From Cristatella mucedo (lineage: Eukaryota; Bryozoa; Phylactolaemata; Cristatellidae), in NCBI GenBank assembly GCA_009760855.2, contig WPIO01000006.1, positions 10,279,501-10,343,500 on the forward strand: a stretch of 64,000 bases of DNA, read 5' to 3'. The translations under genes were made by a program, and so were the position numbers. Below the pieces are notes generated by a model, which saw only the letters and a program-made list of their open reading frames with translations, was not told where the DNA came from and ran no database searches. Numbering within the stretch: the stretch's first letter is position 1; each line of letters opens with the position of its first letter. Positions 1 to 12,284 of the stretch are shown here, piece after piece.

Positions 1-1905
1 TTCTTTGCACCTATGTATATGTGGGCTGTTTCATCTGTTCCTTAGTTCAGTTTTAAGATGTAGCATAGCGAAATACTATGTGCCCATCTGGTTGAGGCAC
101 CAGTCCGAGCTACATCGTTGGTATTCAGCACAGCAGCTCTGTAGGCTCTATGTGTCACGTTGGCCAATAAAATTATAACAGCTCGTTCATGGCTGTCTGG
201 CCAAGCGATAATCTCCTACCTTTAAAAGAATGCATGTTTGTGCAACTACCTGTTTGACTATATGAGTTATCAGATTTCGGAACTGCAGGGGTCAATATGG
301 AGCAGTTGGTGGCTCATTTGCTGTAAATCTGCAGAATTTCTTTTGAATTTTCCAATCGAATGCTGGCATCACTGTCTCGTGCTAGCTGTCTGACCAGGCC
401 GGCTGCTGCCCCACAGTCTCTCTGGTCGGCCCGGTGCCAGCCTGGTCGGCCGGCAGCCCTCCTGGACTCGGTCGTCTCGCGAAGGCTTGCCTGCTTGCGC
501 AGGCTAGAACTGGCTTCTCCCCCCGGCGGCCGTGCACCTCAGGTGCTCGTGCACCTCAGTCTGCTGCTCGTGTGCCGCACCTATCGCTTCCGTGGCGGCG
601 GCGGGGGCCGGCTTGCTTGCTGCGGCAGCTTGGCTAGTCACTCACTCATTGCTTCACTGCCCGTTGCCAGCAGTGAGGAACGTTCCTGAGACTGCAGACG
701 AGTGAGAGGCACTGCTCTGCTTGTTTGCAATCAGACGTCGCGCTTTACTGCTGTCGTGAGCCTAATTTTTTTGAAAAGTCGAAGTTCTTCAGAGCAAAGA
801 CGTACACCGAAATAGTTTCCTCAACACCCAGATACAGTGTCTTCAAGCTCTCTGTCTCTTCTGATTGGAAATTAGGTTGTTCTTGAAGCAGGCATGCTGG
901 GGCCCAGCCCATCTAAGGTGGCTGCAAAGTGTGTTCCAGCCTTTGGCCATAGCCTGTCATTGCGTTTGTGAAATGGCGTAAACCTTCTAAGGACGCTAAC
1001 CCTTGACACCGAACCAGCCGATCGAAGTTTGTGGTTCTCCATCCACCCGGCTTCCAAGGTTAGCCCCTGGACATGCTAGAGACTAGCTGCGTGATCTGTA
1101 ATTAGACAATGTTGACGGTTCGAGATTGTTCTGCTTGTTCGATTGGCAAGCATCCTAATTATTTGAATTGACCGTCGAGCTCCTATAATGTGCTTGTCGC
1201 TCTTGCGATCGGTGCAAATATACCGAGCGTGATTGGAGCATTGTTTTCGCAGCCTCCGTATTTTAGATATTTGACAGAATGCTGTGCACTCCTGCAATAG
1301 GACTCGCTTTGAAGTGCCATCGCCTGTTGTCGCCTGTCGCTAGTTCTTCATGCTGCAAAACTGCGTCTGTGGACGTAAGGTTTTGCCTTGATCTGTAATT
1401 GGCATGATGCATATGATGGCCGCAGAAGATATCGGAAGAACTTTTCTCTCTGTTTGACTATTCGTATGGACTCGTCGTACTCGGATACCTTCTCACCATT
1501 CAATTGCATTATTGTTATTACTCCTTCAGAAATATCTGTCTCCATCTGAGTTAGTTCTCTTTTTCGTGTTTATCCTTCTCGGCACTGTTGTGTGCCTGCA
1601 GTAAGTCAGCCAAAATGGTTGTAGTAACAAAATGGTTTCTCTAGTAGTCTTATTGTTACGAGGAGCACACTTTCTTAGACAGTTCAAGCCATGAACGGAG
1701 ACATGACAATGTAGCGCAGTGTCGATGCTCCGCTCCACGCTTGCGAAACGTGTCAGGCGTTTGTGTGCTCAGAAATGAGACCGTACAAGCTCAAATCTTG
1801 ACCTTGCTAAGGAAGTGCATAGGTCAACGCTCGTGATTTCAGTGATAGTAGCATGTCGTGTGTGACGTAGCCAGCCCATCTTGTAGCGCACTGGTCTGAT
1901 GGCAG
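1..1905. other. Left-edge sequence without a confident feature
   Basis: If the exons at 1,906-2,888 are real, this is intron and upstream exon territory of that gene. A GC-rich stretch with CpGs and CTG-rich motifs covers about 400-640. Short open frames exist on both strands, but none has splice support or a recognisable motif. An AATAAA occurs near 165. Confidence 0.3.
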
Positions 1906-1969
1906 GCTTATAAACTCTCTTTCGAAAATTATGGCTATGTCATGCCTAGATGTTCATCAGATTTGGCTG
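1906..1969 (+). CDS. Candidate internal exon of an unidentified gene
   Basis: 64 bp between an acceptor (GATGGCAG) and a strong donor (GCTG|GTAAGT), phase 0 to 1. It encodes LSFENYGYVMPRCSSD with flanking residues. The outgoing phase fits the exon at 2,305. No family is recognised; the call rests on splice signals and phase only. Confidence 0.4.
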
Positions 1970-2304
1970 GTAAGTTTTGGGTCGTGAAAAACAGGTATTT
2001 GGGTCATTGTCTAGGACAGGTGCTTCGACCTTTGCCGATATTGACGAGGTCGCTCCTGTGCAGTTGTCCCATAAGACCTTCGTCGGTATGCCTCGTGTTT
2101 AGTTATAAGACACGCATTCTCACGGGCCTCAGTGTGACCCCCACGTATGAACTCTTTCGTGCTCGCCCGTCGTGAAAGTGTTTTCAGTGTCATTTCGTAC
2201 CGGCAGGCGATTGCCTCCTGTGTTACTGTGTGCCAGCGTTAGTGGTCGCCCTGGGTCCAAACTGTCAACTTCTGTCGTATGCTTAGCTTATGCTGTTGTT
2301 TTAG

Positions 2305-2360
2305 AAAAACCCAAGAAGGCAAAGCACCAGAGCGAAGCAGAAATCGAGTCTACAGTGAGA
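2305..2360 (+). CDS. Candidate exon of the same unidentified gene
   Basis: 56 bp after GTTGTTTTAG and before GTGAGT, phase 1 to 0. The product is lysine-rich then acidic (KPKKAKHQSEAEIESTVR). It links the exons at 1,906 and 2,769 without breaking the frame. Confidence 0.45.
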
Positions 2361-2768
2361 GTGAGTAGGCGGTCTCTTTTTCATTCAATTGCTGTGCCCG
2401 GTGTGCTACTGTTTACTAGGTAGTAATTGCTTGTTCTTGATGATGTACATGCGGTTTAGCTGGGTGGTTGGTGTTAATGAGGCACTGTGTTGCATAGTAC
2501 TGACAGTTTTCATTTGGAATTGAAATCTTTTTTGTTTGAGGATAATGTCATTGAATGAAGAGGCGTGTGTTAAAAGGAAGTCGTGCATGACACCCTAATC
2601 CTGGGGAGCCTACCCACTATAGGCTACTGATTCTGCCTTGCAGCATGTTGCTTGATCTATGTGTGCGGTTGATCTGTGTTCAAATTATCTCATGGACTAG
2701 CTCTTTATTGGTGTCTTACTGCCACTGGTACCATAGCTGGGCTTTAACATAGGGTTTCTGTTTTCCAG

Positions 2769-2888
2769 CCTTCGACATCACGTGTGCGCACCCAGCTGGG
2801 CCGTTGCGGCAAGAGTGTATCATTCAAGCAGCAGTCAAAAAAGACGGCCAAGGGCAGCACAAGATCCGGTGGCTCCAACAAGCATTAA
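2769..2888 (+). CDS. Candidate terminal exon, basic C-terminal tail
   Basis: 120 bp after the acceptor TGTTTTCCAG, phase 0, ending in TAA at 2,886-2,888. It encodes a Ser/Lys/Gln-rich basic tail (SVSFKQQSKKTAKGSTR then SGGSNKH-stop), typical of nuclear or nucleolar proteins but not assignable. If real, the gene enters from the left edge on the plus strand. No canonical poly(A) signal is obvious nearby. Confidence 0.45.
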   Translation, partial: PSTSRVRTQLGRCGKSVSFKQQSKKTAKGSTRSGGSNKH

Positions 2889-3232
2889 TGCTGTGTTACT
2901 CATTTGCATTGTAAACAGTAGATTGTGGAACGCCGGCATCTGCAGATGGGAGACGCCAGACCTATATGCCCAGTTGTACCATCTAGATACAAAAAAATAG
3001 TTTTCAGAATTGTAAGTAGGCAGCGTATACTGGAGGAATGCTCGTTGCCGTGTCATTCCCACGGTCGGCATGCTGGAGAGAATGCGGCTACCTGTGGCGT
3101 TTCTCTGCTGCCACTTGTTTATCGTTAATTTTTATGTATGATTCATTCGAGTATATGCACTAAATCATTTGCTTCTTTGTAGCATGCGCTGGCTTACCGT
3201 GCTTTTATTATCAATACAGTGGAAATCCAAAG

Positions 3233-3314
3233 CTGTTCAGAAGTAAATGCCTCGTGCATTTGATGCTACAAAGCGGTTCAGAAGCAAATGCCTCGTGCAT
3301 TTGATGCTACAAAG
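3233..3314. repeat. 41-bp direct tandem duplication (2 copies)
   Basis: Two adjacent 41-bp units (3,233-3,273 and 3,274-3,314) share the core CTCGTGCATTTGATGCTACA and differ at only two bases. This is a recent local duplication. Confidence 0.9.
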
Positions 3315-3572
3315 CTGTGGCCATATGTCATCACTCCCTTTTCCAGGGAAGGATGCCAGTAGTCGAACAAGTTGGCCACCTGTGGCTAGTCGCCGTGATT
3401 GTCTGCCAGGATGGTATAGAAACCTGGAAGAAATATGACAGATGCAACTAACTTAGCAGCGACTGCATTTCATAAATGTAGTTTGCTGTCTGCATGCTGT
3501 GCTGAGTGCTACTGCATGGCAACGTGATATTAACTCGGTGCTTACTTGGTTACTTCAGCTTGAGAAACTTAC

Positions 3573-3763
3573 CTCTGTTATAGGACGTCCGTAAATATGC
3601 TCATCAGGCAATGGATTAATAGGCAAGAACGTTAGTCTTTCATTTTCCAACGATCTGCCGTAGACTGTCATGTACTCCGACTGACCGGGAAATACAGTGT
3701 TTATTCCAGCCAATTCGCGAGCATCTCCTGTCAGCCTCTGTTTAGTTATGCTTTCCAAGGTAG
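3573..3763 (-). CDS. Weak candidate exon, unknown product
   Basis: A minus-strand open frame of 63 codons ends exactly at a strong donor (ACAGAG|GTAAGT). The acceptor at 3,763 (GAATCAG) has a poor pyrimidine tract. The translation has balanced composition (e.g. GINTVFPGQSEYMTVYGRS), but no family is recognised and no neighbouring exon fits. It could be chance. Confidence 0.2.
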
Positions 3764-4170
3764 CTGATTCTGTCTGTTCACCATGCTTTCCTACAATGGT
3801 GTATTGCTACGGTTAATTGGCTGTAGCTGCTGCTCTATTTAATCACTTGTCATCGAATGGCAGCTGTTGCCGAGTAATGCTAAAATTGCACTGATCAATA
3901 GAAGCCAGCCGCACACTTTCTTTAGCATGAGGTCACTAAATGTGAATGTGCTACATATCTCAGTCTATAAACCACAAAGATATGTGCATTAAGCTGCTTT
4001 TGGGAAAGTTGTCTGCAGTGCATTAAAAGCCCTAGCGGCTTTTGCTTTGCAATCGGTAGCCAATGGTGTTTATCTAATCCAGTACAGAGAAAGTGAGAAG
4101 CATAGCTGAACTGTGAGAACTATCGTGAAATAGTAGCATTGTAGGACAGCTGTCAAGGAAGTGCAATACT

Positions 4171-4327
4171 GGGCCGTGATAGCCCGGTGTAAGGTGCTTC
4201 CTCTTAACGACCCAGGTCGTGGGTTCGATTCCTTCCGTTGGTGATTCTTTATTGCCAACTGCAAGCGGTGGTGATAAACCTAAAAGGCTCTTATGTCGCC
4301 ATACAAATAAGGCTGTTAAATCAGCTA
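4171..4327 (+). mobile_element. tRNA-derived SINE, family B copy
   Basis: It begins GGGCCGTGATAGCCCGG, has a B-box-like GGTCGTGGGTTCGATTCC, and ends with the AAAAGGCTC..GTCGCC ATACAAATAAGGCTG hairpin region and TTAAATCAGCTA, all shared with the copy at 15,138-15,306. It is diverged from that copy. Confidence 0.75.
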
Positions 4328-6390
4328 AGATTTTTTGTTGAAGAGCCAGTAGGATCACTTGCATCCTTGTGTAAGTAAGGTATATATTCTGGGACTGGAA
4401 GAGCAAATACATCAACAGTCTTTCTGTGAAAGAAGGGGACATTTAATGTATATCGTTCCGGCTAGTCGTTCGATAAGTGTCACCCAAGTCAAGTCTGAAG
4501 AGAGAGTGACTAGTAACACTAGCGGTATTCGTATATTCGACGACGATACCCAGATTTCGACCCCTAGATGAATGAGGTTCTACCATTGTGCAACTGATTG
4601 ATTGAAAGGGCAAACCTGATTCCCTCTCAAACGATAAGTGTGGTCCTCAGTCCTTCGAGCATGCCCTGCTTTTCGCGATAGTATTGGTTCTAGTTCATGA
4701 CCTGTGTTAGCAGCTAGCTTCGTCGAAGCCACTGAGAATATGCTGCCCAATCCATTAGCACGATCTACATGGCTATAGCTAAACCATTTCTTCCCAAATT
4801 TGCATGTATGATATTACACGAGAACTTCCTCTTTTCCGTAGCATTTTGATATTATCTTGGTTAGGTTGCTGTAACTCGGTTCCTGACGGACCGGCAAATG
4901 AGTATAGCCTCTGCAAACTAATGCAATGGGTGGCCCCTGATTGTTGGCTGTAGTAAGCAGGTACGGATCGACCTCCCATTGCTGAAGGACTTCCAAATAT
5001 GCAACGCGTTCAGTTCAAGACAGCTCCTGCAGTTTACAAAATAGTCCCGGGTTTCAAGTGACCGAAAGACCTGCGAGTAGTGAGTCACAGAAGTCGAGAC
5101 GGAATGTCACATGTGGGGTTTCGCCCATTTCGCTGCCACGTTCTGGAATCACCTGGTTGCTAGCTGTCTCATCGAGCAGTATAAAGTATGCTGGTCGACT
5201 GAGATGCAGGTCGCTCACGACCTTCAGATGCACGGCCTTTCGCTTTACGTTGAGCTACCTCACAGTCCGCATTGTTACGGATACCTCAATTATTCATTCG
5301 GCTGACCTTGGAAACCAATTGTCATCGCACGAGCTATGGAAGCAGCTTTTGTTACGATGAATACTTTCTAATAATCGATGGAAAACACTACCCGGCGGTT
5401 CTCTTGCTGCTCCAGGTCGCCGTTGATAGCTCACTGCTGTTTCAGCAGGCGAATGGGTGTCGCGTGCACTGGACATATTGTTTCTGTAATTCGCATAGCG
5501 GCTTGTGATTCCCATGTAATCAAGGTAGCCTTTCATACTGTCTTTAGCAGTGCTGGCTTGATGTGGTAAGTCCTAAAAAAAACGAGTGCGTAACCGACAC
5601 TATAGTTCTCAAAGAAATTGTGTGCACATTGCATGGGCTTAGATAATAAAAAAAAACTAACACAATAAAAAAACATGTACAGGCAGGAGCGAATTTTTTT
5701 TATAATGATAAAATTATTGGGTTTGCAGAGCCAGCGTAAGACGGTCGATCGATATGTTGAAATCTATATTCTCGGGCCGCAGTACCGCTGTGAGTACCGT
5801 ACCTGGCAGTACCCTGGACGTTCCCGATCGCAATGCGCAGGCACCTCGGCATTCTAGTATTCTGCAATGCTTCCCCAATCAAAACTCCCTACGCTCAGCC
5901 ATGCGTGCCAGTCCAGTCTCCGGCTAAGCCACGAAGCCTCACCCAGCCGTGGCTTCGGCGTTAATCGATCGACCGAAAGCAGCTTATCGAGAACAGGCTC
6001 GTATTATTGCGCCCGGGCCACCGGGTCGTGTGCAAGTATAAAGTACGCAATCCTTAATTGCTCGCTGCAAGCAGCGTGACTGGGCCCTTTTGGCACAACA
6101 AACACGAGGCTGCTAAATCGTTTGCTCTTTACCTTTGCCTTACGGAATATGGCCTTGATTGATTGTGCTTGCCCCCCTCCCAGTTTAGCCCTTCCATATC
6201 TGCCCAAATAAATGTTTTAGCAGTGGATCTTTCCGATACCTGTCATGGCTTTTAACTCGAAAGAAGATGAACTAGACAGATGAATGAACGCGTATCTGCA
6301 CAAGCTGCTAAGACTGTTCATGTAATTTTGCTTAAACTTGCAGGTCGTACTACCTGCGTTTCTTATCTTAAAAATACAATTCCTACGTAT
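4328..6390. other. Intergenic, decayed repeats
   Basis: A minus-strand LDFCDSLLAGL peptide at about 5,060-5,110 resembles the [11 protein letters not shown] box of the LINE at 12.5 kb, so an old LINE fragment is present. A partial SINE family B tail (GGCTGCTAAATC) lies near 6,100-6,120. The other open minus-strand frames are interrupted and unassigned. Confidence 0.4.
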
Positions 6391-6497
6391 AGCACCCTAA
6401 GAGAACTTAATCTCTACCCAGGCGCTTCACATTTCCCATAGGTCTCGAGCCCCATGACCTCGGTCATCAGAGGCGAGCACCTTAAATCCTGGGCTTC
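6391..6497 (-). mobile_element. tRNA-derived SINE, family A copy
   Basis: Reverse complement of the family A consensus: a tRNA-like head with B box (GGCTCGAG-like) and the tail hairpin AAGCGCCTGG..GAGATTAAGTTCTCTTAGGG. Same family as 62,197-62,348. Confidence 0.75.
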
Positions 6498-8560
6498 AAA
6501 AATTAGGGCGTCATTTAGCAGACTTTCACTAGTCTTGGACACACTAGTCTTTGACACACGCTACACTATGTTTTTCAGCTGAGCCACTATTTTCTCTTCT
6601 GCAGCCATACTTATTTCGTCCAAAATAAGTTTTTGCACACATTGCCGCCGTACATGTTTGCCTACGGTGTCAGTTAGCGCTCTTAGTTGGACAAAGAATT
6701 AAATAATGGCTGAAATGCATGCCGACTTTTAAAAAGTAGCATTTATTGATTTAGGCCGATTCTTTCGTTCACTTTCACAGGGCAGCGGTAATAGTCCATC
6801 CAGTGAAGTAATTCTTTCTCTGCAGTAAGGAGGTCTAGTGTGCTTTAATAATGTATCTATTAGAAACACTTATTAAGTTGTCGTTGACTGCATAATGAAT
6901 GCTCGTCGCCTTTTAGGATGCCATTAGCTAGCTCCGCCGTCCTTCCACCCGCCTAACATGAACAAGCACCAAATTTGCAACAGGTTTCTGATGTTACCCA
7001 ACAAGAAAAAAAGACAGTAATTGCAAGCCCCGAACTAGCAATCCGGAAACTAACTAGTTCTACTCACAAGGGAATACAATGTTGATTAAAGTGAGCAAGT
7101 TTGTATTGCGAGTCTAGGAATCGGATTCTGATGATGACAAAACTTACTACTTCTCCCTACGGTTCTGAATGTATTTGGGTTTAATAGTGTTCTGGAAATG
7201 CAGCCATTGGCTCAACTACATTTATTAGTGTTCATTTTAAGGTACGTGCATTTATCGACGGCTTATCCTACGTCTGAGGCAAATGATGTCGTCTTCATGG
7301 AGCCGACGCGAGAGTGATAGTTAATCCTCTTAAGGCGACGGTTCATTACTGTCTCCGGTCCTCCTCGCATGAGCGTTTCAAAACGGCGGCTTGTGCGCAC
7401 AGGTCCTTCTTATATGCAGAGGAGATTGCGTGGCTGGCATCACTGAGATTACCCTGCTTTTGACACCTTACGCCGTAGCTGACTTAATCCACAGTCAAAG
7501 CTGACCTGGGACTTGCTTCACAATTGATGTATCTGCTGAGTGTTGTCCAGTGTGGGTTTTTTCCTGACAGCGGATTCCCAAACTAATTCAACAAGTTCGA
7601 CCAGTAGCCGTCGCGAGTTGGAATGGGGCAGCCGGGAGAAGAATGTAAATCAGGATAACAGTGGGACAATACGTGCAAGACATTGATAGTTTTGACTGCT
7701 GATACAAATAGTTATTGTTTTTGTGTATTCGATTTTTTATTGTAAACAATTGAGAATTTTGTTTTTATTTATGCCATAACATTTTTGAGGGCTTGACCGT
7801 AGGTTGGGGTTTTATTTGTCGACTGCCAGACATTCTAGCTAGATGAATCTGCTTGAAGTCTAGTTTTTAAAATGTTTTCGTGCGGCTGGTAATTTTTGCC
7901 TGATCAAGTCTGAGATATGCCTTCCACGATTATTACAATTTAGCCGTTATTTCTGTATACAGTTACAAAACTGGCATACAAAGCTAGTACATCATCACTA
8001 AATTCAATGTAAGTACTTACTTACAATCACCTTCTAAAGAGCTGGCAGTTGAAAGCGTACTGCGCTACTTTACAAGGATGGATGAGCTTAGAAAAAAAGC
8101 ATGCAATACTACGAAACAACGTCGTCATACCAGCGGTTGGGCACTAATTTCAGTTTCACCCTGTACACCTATTCACACCCACCGATTCATCGTGTGTATG
8201 CGCTTGGTAGATTTGTTCCGAACGCAAAAACACGTACCGTTGCGATTAATCGTCCAGGCTGCGACCCCCCATCTCCCGTTGTCAGCTGACTTGTTGTTGA
8301 CAGAAATTTCGCAGACTCTGGAAAATGTGACTAGAGTCAGCTTCACTGCAAATGACAGCGGCCGCCAGAACTATTATGAATCTGTCTGGCGGATTAAGAG
8401 TATCAATACGATTTATTAGTTAAGGCGTCAATCTAGTCCTGATCACTGGCAACAGTTCCGCCAAAGTTTAAAGCCTGGATATCACTACGGACTACTGACA
8501 TCCCTTGACCAGAGATGTTTAATATGAAGCTAAAACCAAACAGCATTTTATTTGTCCGTG
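6498..8560. other. Intergenic, nothing recognised
   Basis: AT-rich sequence with no splice-supported frame, RNA gene or clear repeat. Confidence 0.4.
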
Positions 8561-8564
8561 TAAA

Positions 8565-8695
8565 TTTCATCCTGCATGTGTGTTGCACGTTATGCGATTT
8601 TATGTCTGTCACTAATCAGCTCCAACGCTAGTTTTGCAGCCAATGTAAAGTTCCTAGAAAGAGACTTAGTTCTTTTAGGGTGCCAATAAAAAAAC
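8565..8695 (+). mobile_element. Diverged LINE 3' tail (family 1)
   Basis: AATGTAAAGTTCCTAGAAAG then AGACTTAGTTCTTTTAGGGTGCC is a diverged copy of the family 1 LINE 3' hairpin, followed by an A-rich end. Confidence 0.55.
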
Positions 8696-9424
8696 GTTAT
8701 TTTTCATTTGTATTACTGGTAGCTGCAGTAGTACCAGTAGTATTAGTAGCAGTATTTCTTTTTGAAGTAAAACTGAATTATTTTGTTGAGAAAGTACCCG
8801 GATAAAATATGCAACAACAAAAAACCACAGTCCACGTGATAAAATTAAAACGCCTCCTGCATTTTAAGAACTGGCCCTTGAACACAGAGGAGCCGAGGTT
8901 TGTGACCGGGCGAGAATTTGTCCGCCAATGGAGAAGGGAGTGAAAATTCGGATTCCTAAATAGGTAGCCTCGTGAAGCTTGCTCGTCGGTTGTATTCCTC
9001 CGGCTAAGCTTGGGCGTGCATTGCATGAGCCTGAGGTAGAAGAGAGCTGGTCATTCCCAGCCGTGGAAGTGTGCGCGTTATATAGTACCACCACGCAGTT
9101 TGAGCACGAAGCACTGGTAAGAGGAACAAGCCACCGAGCGTATCAGCTGGTGAATAGTACGCTACTATCGCGAAGCCCCACAAATCGCTAAACGCCCTTT
9201 GGCGACTCCTCTGGTATTTTTTTTAGCAATTCTAGCCCCACGGTAGGCTTTAACCTCCTCTCTTTCCAAAAGCCCGACACTCTATCCCAACACGCGAGTG
9301 TTTAAGGTACATAGGAATCCTAAGTGGTCCGCGTCTGTGTAAAGAGGGTGCACTTTTGAGGAGGAATAGAAGTACAGAGACGCCCATCTGCGGTCCAACG
9401 CCAGATCTCAGCACATCGAAGATA

Positions 9425-9582
9425 TTTAAATAAATAAATAAATATATATATATATATATACGATCCATTTGTATGGTACCCTGAGAGAATTTAATCTCTA
9501 TTCAGGAACTTCACATGTGTCACGGAGCTCGAGCCCACAACCTAGGTCAGGGGCGAGCACCTTAACCGTTGGGCCAAACCAG
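9425..9582 (-). mobile_element. tRNA-derived SINE, family A copy with simple-repeat tail
   Basis: Reverse orientation. The tail hairpin lies at 9,478-9,515, the B box near 9,527-9,538 and the A box near 9,560-9,580. Its 3' side carries AAAT and TA repeats (9,425-9,460). Confidence 0.8.
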
Positions 9583-9699
9583 CACGGCGATCTTGGTGCG
9601 TCAAAGATATTAGGGGTGTGCACAATCGCAGGATTACGTCGGTCGCAGGATTAGGATCTGTCGACAAAGTATTTGGTCACTCGGTTACTAATCGCAAGA

Positions 9700-10300
9700 A
9701 ACTCGTTTAGTTGACGAGGCACGAGCTCCCCTCCGTTTTGATTTAAGGGCCCGTGGTGGCCGCCGCTGGCTGCGGCACCATATCGTTGGCGAACTTGGCG
9801 TAGTACGCGGTTGCCTTCGGGCGGCAGCTCGAATGGGATTGGAAAGCAGACGAATAAGCGAGCAACAGTATATCGCTTCCACTCGCTGATCGCCTAACTG
9901 CGCCCTCGCGGCAAGTCCGACAGGTCACGTGCGGGGCTGCAGTGCCTGATGGAGAGGCGCAGCGGCGGTGGTGGCAGCGACAGGGTAGTTTCCTGCGCAG
10001 GACAGGCATTGGCAGGACAGGGCATTGCCTCGCGTAAGCAAGCATTCAGGCCGCCGCCAGCCCGCCGAGAGAGTGGAGGCTGGCACCGCCGCCTCTGCAG
10101 GGCTGGAGCGAGAGCTGCAGGTTAGTTGCTAAGGTAGCCGGACGTGTTTCACGACCTACTCACCGAAAAAATCGCGCTCTAGAGTGGAGCCTTCCATGCG
10201 GTCGTGCGGTACTATTCCGGACTCGGCAACAGCTCGGCGGAGAATGAGCGGAGGTGAGCTCGGTGCTAATTAGTAGCAAACGGCTCCGAACCCGGACGAA
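9700..10300. other. GC- and CpG-rich block
   Basis: High GC with many CpGs, including clusters such as GCAGCGGCGGTGGTGGCAG. An ATG followed by a donor-like GGAG|GTGAGC lies near 10,244-10,257, so a promoter with a short first exon is possible. No downstream exon could be linked. Confidence 0.3.
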
Positions 10301-11040
10301 ACAATTGTACGGCACCGCTGACCCGAGTCGCTCTTTCTGTCGCGCCCATTGGCAACAAGCTGAGGCGACGCATCATTGATTTTTGTCGATCGTCGCCGCG
10401 GGGTGCGGGCATTGCGAAAGGTGAGCACTGAAGGCGGCCAGGCGAAGCTCGAGGAATCCACTGTAAAAAAAGGCGATCTCCCAACCGACGCAGGTGAACG
10501 TAAATGCAACCTCTCTAGATCCCTTGAGGCGGCGTTGAGTTTTGTGCATGGCACAGAGGCGCCAGATGTCAAGAGACTCCATCGCTTAGCCGGACTGCTG
10601 ATCAAATACGGAAGAGGCAGAGCAGAGGAAGCTGCAGATCTGGGCTTACAGCCCAATTGACAGTCAACGTGTCAAAGCAGGCAGTGCACGCGCATGTGCA
10701 TATCGGTGCGACTAAGCTGTGAGAGCTGTATCGAGAGCACATCCGGTGGAGAGCGAGTGATATAAATAGATAGACAGATAGAGTGGAGAGAAAGGCAAGG
10801 AGAGATAAGTGCCCACAAGCCTGAGTGCGAAAAAGTCCCTCTTGCCGATGACTAGTTTGATAAATCGAGGGGTGTGAGTGCTGCAGCCTTCTTCGATTAC
10901 CTCTCACCCCACCCTCCCCCTCCCCCCCGAGAGTCGGGCTCGGAGTTTCGGATATAGTCTCGCCTCATCGAGGCTCGCCGGCGACTCGGTATGACCGCAT
11001 GTCTAAGCTCAGGAGTGGCGGCACACCGATGGAGCGAAAG
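10301..11040. other. Intergenic; two overlapping open frames, unassigned
   Basis: Opposite-strand frames of 94 and 128 codons overlap at about 10,270-10,660. Mutual openness in GC-rich DNA suggests composition rather than coding. No motif is recognised. Confidence 0.25.
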
Positions 11041-11332
11041 GGGGTCGGAGGGGGTCGGAGGGGGTCGGAGGGGGTCGGAGGGGGTCGGAGGGGGGTCGGA
11101 GGGGGTCGGAGGGGGTCGGAGGGGGTCGGAGGGGGGTCGGAGGGGGGTCGGAGGGGGGGGTCGGGTCGGGGGGGGTCGGAGGGGGTCGGAGGGGGTCGGA
11201 GGGGGTCGGAGGGGGTCGGAGGGGGTCGGAGGGGGTCGGAGGGGGGGGGTCGGAGGGGGTCGGAGGGGGGGGGGTCGGAGGGGGTCGGAGGGGGTCGGAG
11301 GGGGTCGGAGGGGGTCGGAGGGGGTCGGAGGA
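11041..11332. repeat. G-rich minisatellite, 10-bp unit GGGGTCGGAG
   Basis: About 29 units of GGGGTCGGAG, with interspersed units whose G-run is extended to 6-10 G. All frames stay open, which creates artefactual proline- or glycine-rich ORFs on both strands. The runs of four or more G every 10 bp are strong G-quadruplex formers on the plus strand. Confidence 0.97.
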
Positions 11333-12284
11333 GTGAGAATTCCTTCGCCGCTCTGGGCCGTCCGCCGCTGCCACCGCCGCCGCGGCATTCCTTCACTTGA
11401 AGGCGACCCTCGGACGAAGTGACGAAGTGACTAAAGGTGGTATCTGCAACAATGGTTGCTAGGCTGAGGTGTCTGCAAGCATTGTAGGATCGACTTTAGT
11501 GGGCGGGGGCGGAGGCGTGTCAATTGTCTGTGTATGCTTTGAGGCGTCTGCTCTAGGACCTGCTCATCTTGAGCTGAATTCCTGGGGCTGAGTCGAGTCA
11601 GCTGAGAGAGCGGATGAAAAACAAAGGACCGGACACGGTTCGTAAAGGGCTCCTGGCTGTAGCGGAAGCTGCAGTGCGCAAGTCGTCTAGCGCTACAGCC
11701 ACTCTTCCAATGGAGGCTTGCTGCAGCTTCACTTGGACGGAGCGTCCGCGAAAGCCAGTCGGCAAACGACTGCTGTCAGCTCAGTCGCAGCTTCGGCGGG
11801 AAGCGCCATTTCGCAGGGAGCTGACTGGCTAGCACTAGCCAGCCAGTAAAAGAGCACTCAACTTCGACGAATATTGTCTCAGGCAACGATCAGGTGGTTG
11901 GTGCAATATTAAAAATCGTACGATCTGCTTTTTTTTCGCGCGCAGCCTAATGTAGATGTGCATCTACATACTGGAAACGGGAACGAAAAGTCCGCCCACG
12001 TAGTTGGAGCTCATCGATAGAGGGCTTCGGGCCTAGACTTCCGACTTTATATGTCCCGAAGCCAAAACGTCTTGTGCTATGACTTTCGAGGTCGAAACGA
12101 CCTGGATCATGCAATGCCTCCCTCGAGCAACGTACTGGCGAAGTCTTCATGCTGCAGGTTCGACGATCGTTTCCTCACAGTCAGCAATTGATTTATCGCC
12201 ATACTAGCAACGACCGTTCACTGCCTGATTCACCTCATTGTTGTGTCATTTAGGATGGTTGACCAGTGGTAAAAGGCTCTAGGA
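11333..12284. other. GC-rich flank of minisatellite, no gene recognised
   Basis: It contains a 72-codon plus-strand frame (11,614-11,832) without a recognisable motif, CTG/CAG-rich stretches, and no splice-supported structure. Confidence 0.3.

Noticed and set aside
900-1740. Three minus-strand frames of 60-75 codons
   Set aside because: No splice sites, motifs or mutual phase; treated as chance.
4590-5540. Successive open minus-strand frames of 60-80 codons
   Set aside because: They are interrupted by stops, lack splice support, and one matches an old LINE box. Such lengths are expected by chance across six frames.
10270-10656. 128-codon minus-strand ORF
   Set aside because: Overlaps an equally long plus-strand frame in GC-rich DNA; no family resemblance or splice context.
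10897-11422. Several 120-163-codon Pro- or Gly-rich ORFs on both strands
   Set aside because: They are translations of the 10-bp minisatellite, open in all frames, with no splice or start context.
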